DNA from: Pseudarthrobacter cellobiosi
GTDB lineage: Bacteria; Actinomycetota; Actinomycetes; Actinomycetales; Micrococcaceae
Length of the DNA stretch: 64,000 nt
Assembly: GCF_023913755.1 (NCBI RefSeq)
Contig: NZ_JAMXBJ010000049.1
Coordinates: forward strand, 1 to 64,000
Direction: 5' to 3'
The stretch's first letter is position 1, and every line of letters begins with the position of its first letter. Shown piece after piece: positions 63,608 through 64,000 of this stretch. A program made the translations under genes and the position numbers. The notes beneath the pieces are model-generated. The model was not told where the DNA came from, made no database searches, and worked only from the letters and a program-made list of their open reading frames with translations.

Positions 63608-64000
63608 ATGCGGCTTATGATTGCCGGCGGCGGCGGATTCCGCGTTCCGCTTGTCTACCGGGCGCTGGCGTCCGGCGCGTTTGCGGGGCTGGTCAGCGAA
63701 CTGGTGCTGTTCGACGTCGATCCCGCCCGCCTGAGCGCCATCACCGCGGTTCTGCGCGCCATGCCGGAATCCGACGGCGGCCCTCACTCCGGCCCGAACG
63801 CAGGTGTCCAGCCGCCCGCCGTGCGCACCACGACGTCCCTGCCGGAGGCCCTGGCGGGTACAGACCTGGTGTTCGCGGCCATCCGTCCCGGCGGCACGGC
63901 CGGCCGGATCAACGACGAACGCGTGGCCCAGGACCTTGGCCTGCTCGGCCAGGAAACCACCGGCGCGGGCGGCATTTCCTACGCCCTGCGCACCATCCCC
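63608..64000 (+). CDS. GH4-family 6-phospho-beta-glucosidase, 5' part
   Basis: The first 131 codons are in the window and the gene runs off the edge. The start MRLMIAGGGGFRVPLVYRAL is the NAD-binding start of glycoside hydrolase family 4. LVLFDVDPARL and DLVFAAIRPGGTAGRINDER match 6-phospho-glucosidases, and GQETTGAGGISYALRTIP is also typical. These enzymes use NAD and a metal to hydrolyse 6-phosphoglucosides. A PTS EIIA-type route for such substrates would fit, but no such genes lie beside it here. Confidence 0.88.
   Translation, partial: MRLMIAGGGGFRVPLVYRALASGAFAGLVSELVLFDVDPARLSAITAVLRAMPESDGGPHSGPNAGVQPPAVRTTTSLPEALAGTDLVFAAIRPGGTAGRINDERVAQDLGLLGQETTGAGGISYALRTIP

Overview
The window looks like chromosome of a high-GC actinobacterium, most likely Micrococcaceae (Arthrobacter/Pseudarthrobacter-like). 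The grounds are GC-rich third positions, frequent GTG starts, a His-rich GroEL tail behind groES with paired CIRCE operators, the guaB/guaB3/guaA grouping, the alr-tsaE-tsaB-rimI-tsaD run, and DUF664- and DUF3817-type proteins. This placement is an inference from gene content; no database search was run.

Left part (1-16.9 kb), accessory. An IS630-type remnant lies at the edge, followed by a propionyl-CoA synthetase gene divergent from its GntR regulator. prpD is cut after about 70 codons and joined directly to the last 39 codons of a tyrosine recombinase. A scrap-yard follows to 7.77 kb: an IstB tail, an intact arsR/AHSA1-VOC/DinB operon, and then broken glpD, glpK and pirin genes carrying a nonsense codon, a frameshift, an in-frame gene join and a TGA. 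From 7.76 kb the genes are intact: a GlcNAc-kinase-like protein, LysR with an MFS exporter, two Lrp/AsnC regulators around a second MFS exporter, DUF1761, CorA and an ABC-F protein.

Central element (16.89-20.18 kb). A 36-bp piece of the tRNA-Ala(CGC) 3' end is repeated exactly 3250 bp downstream of the intact tRNA gene, so the segment between has the form of a tRNA-targeted integrative element. It encodes no recognisable integrase. Its genes form one short operon: a TasA/camelysin-like exported protein with a SipW-type signal, a SipW/ER-type signal peptidase, an Hpt-like protein lacking the phospho-acceptor histidine, and a second small secreted protein. This is the most unusual system in the window.

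Right part (20.2-64 kb), mostly housekeeping. It holds galU, 5-FTHF cyclo-ligase, an FmdB zinc ribbon, a SAF/CpaB-like protein, a 1368-aa helicase-like protein with degenerate Walker motifs and a nuclease-like C-terminus, guaA, DUF3817, SURF1, a PTS EIIA protein, an intact glpD, guaB3, a secreted subtilase, an ABC exporter and guaB between inverted copies of a dispersed repeat. These are followed by an OafA/SGNH acyltransferase, DUF389, an FMO with a SemiSWEET-like protein, a LuxR-type regulator, an ATP-dependent DNA ligase beside a RibD/DHFR-like remnant, groES-groEL, a THUMP-like methyltransferase, a shikimate dehydrogenase, a GH3 lipoprotein, a YbdK-type glutamate-cysteine ligase, the alr/t6A operon, a PfkB kinase and the start of a GH4 enzyme.
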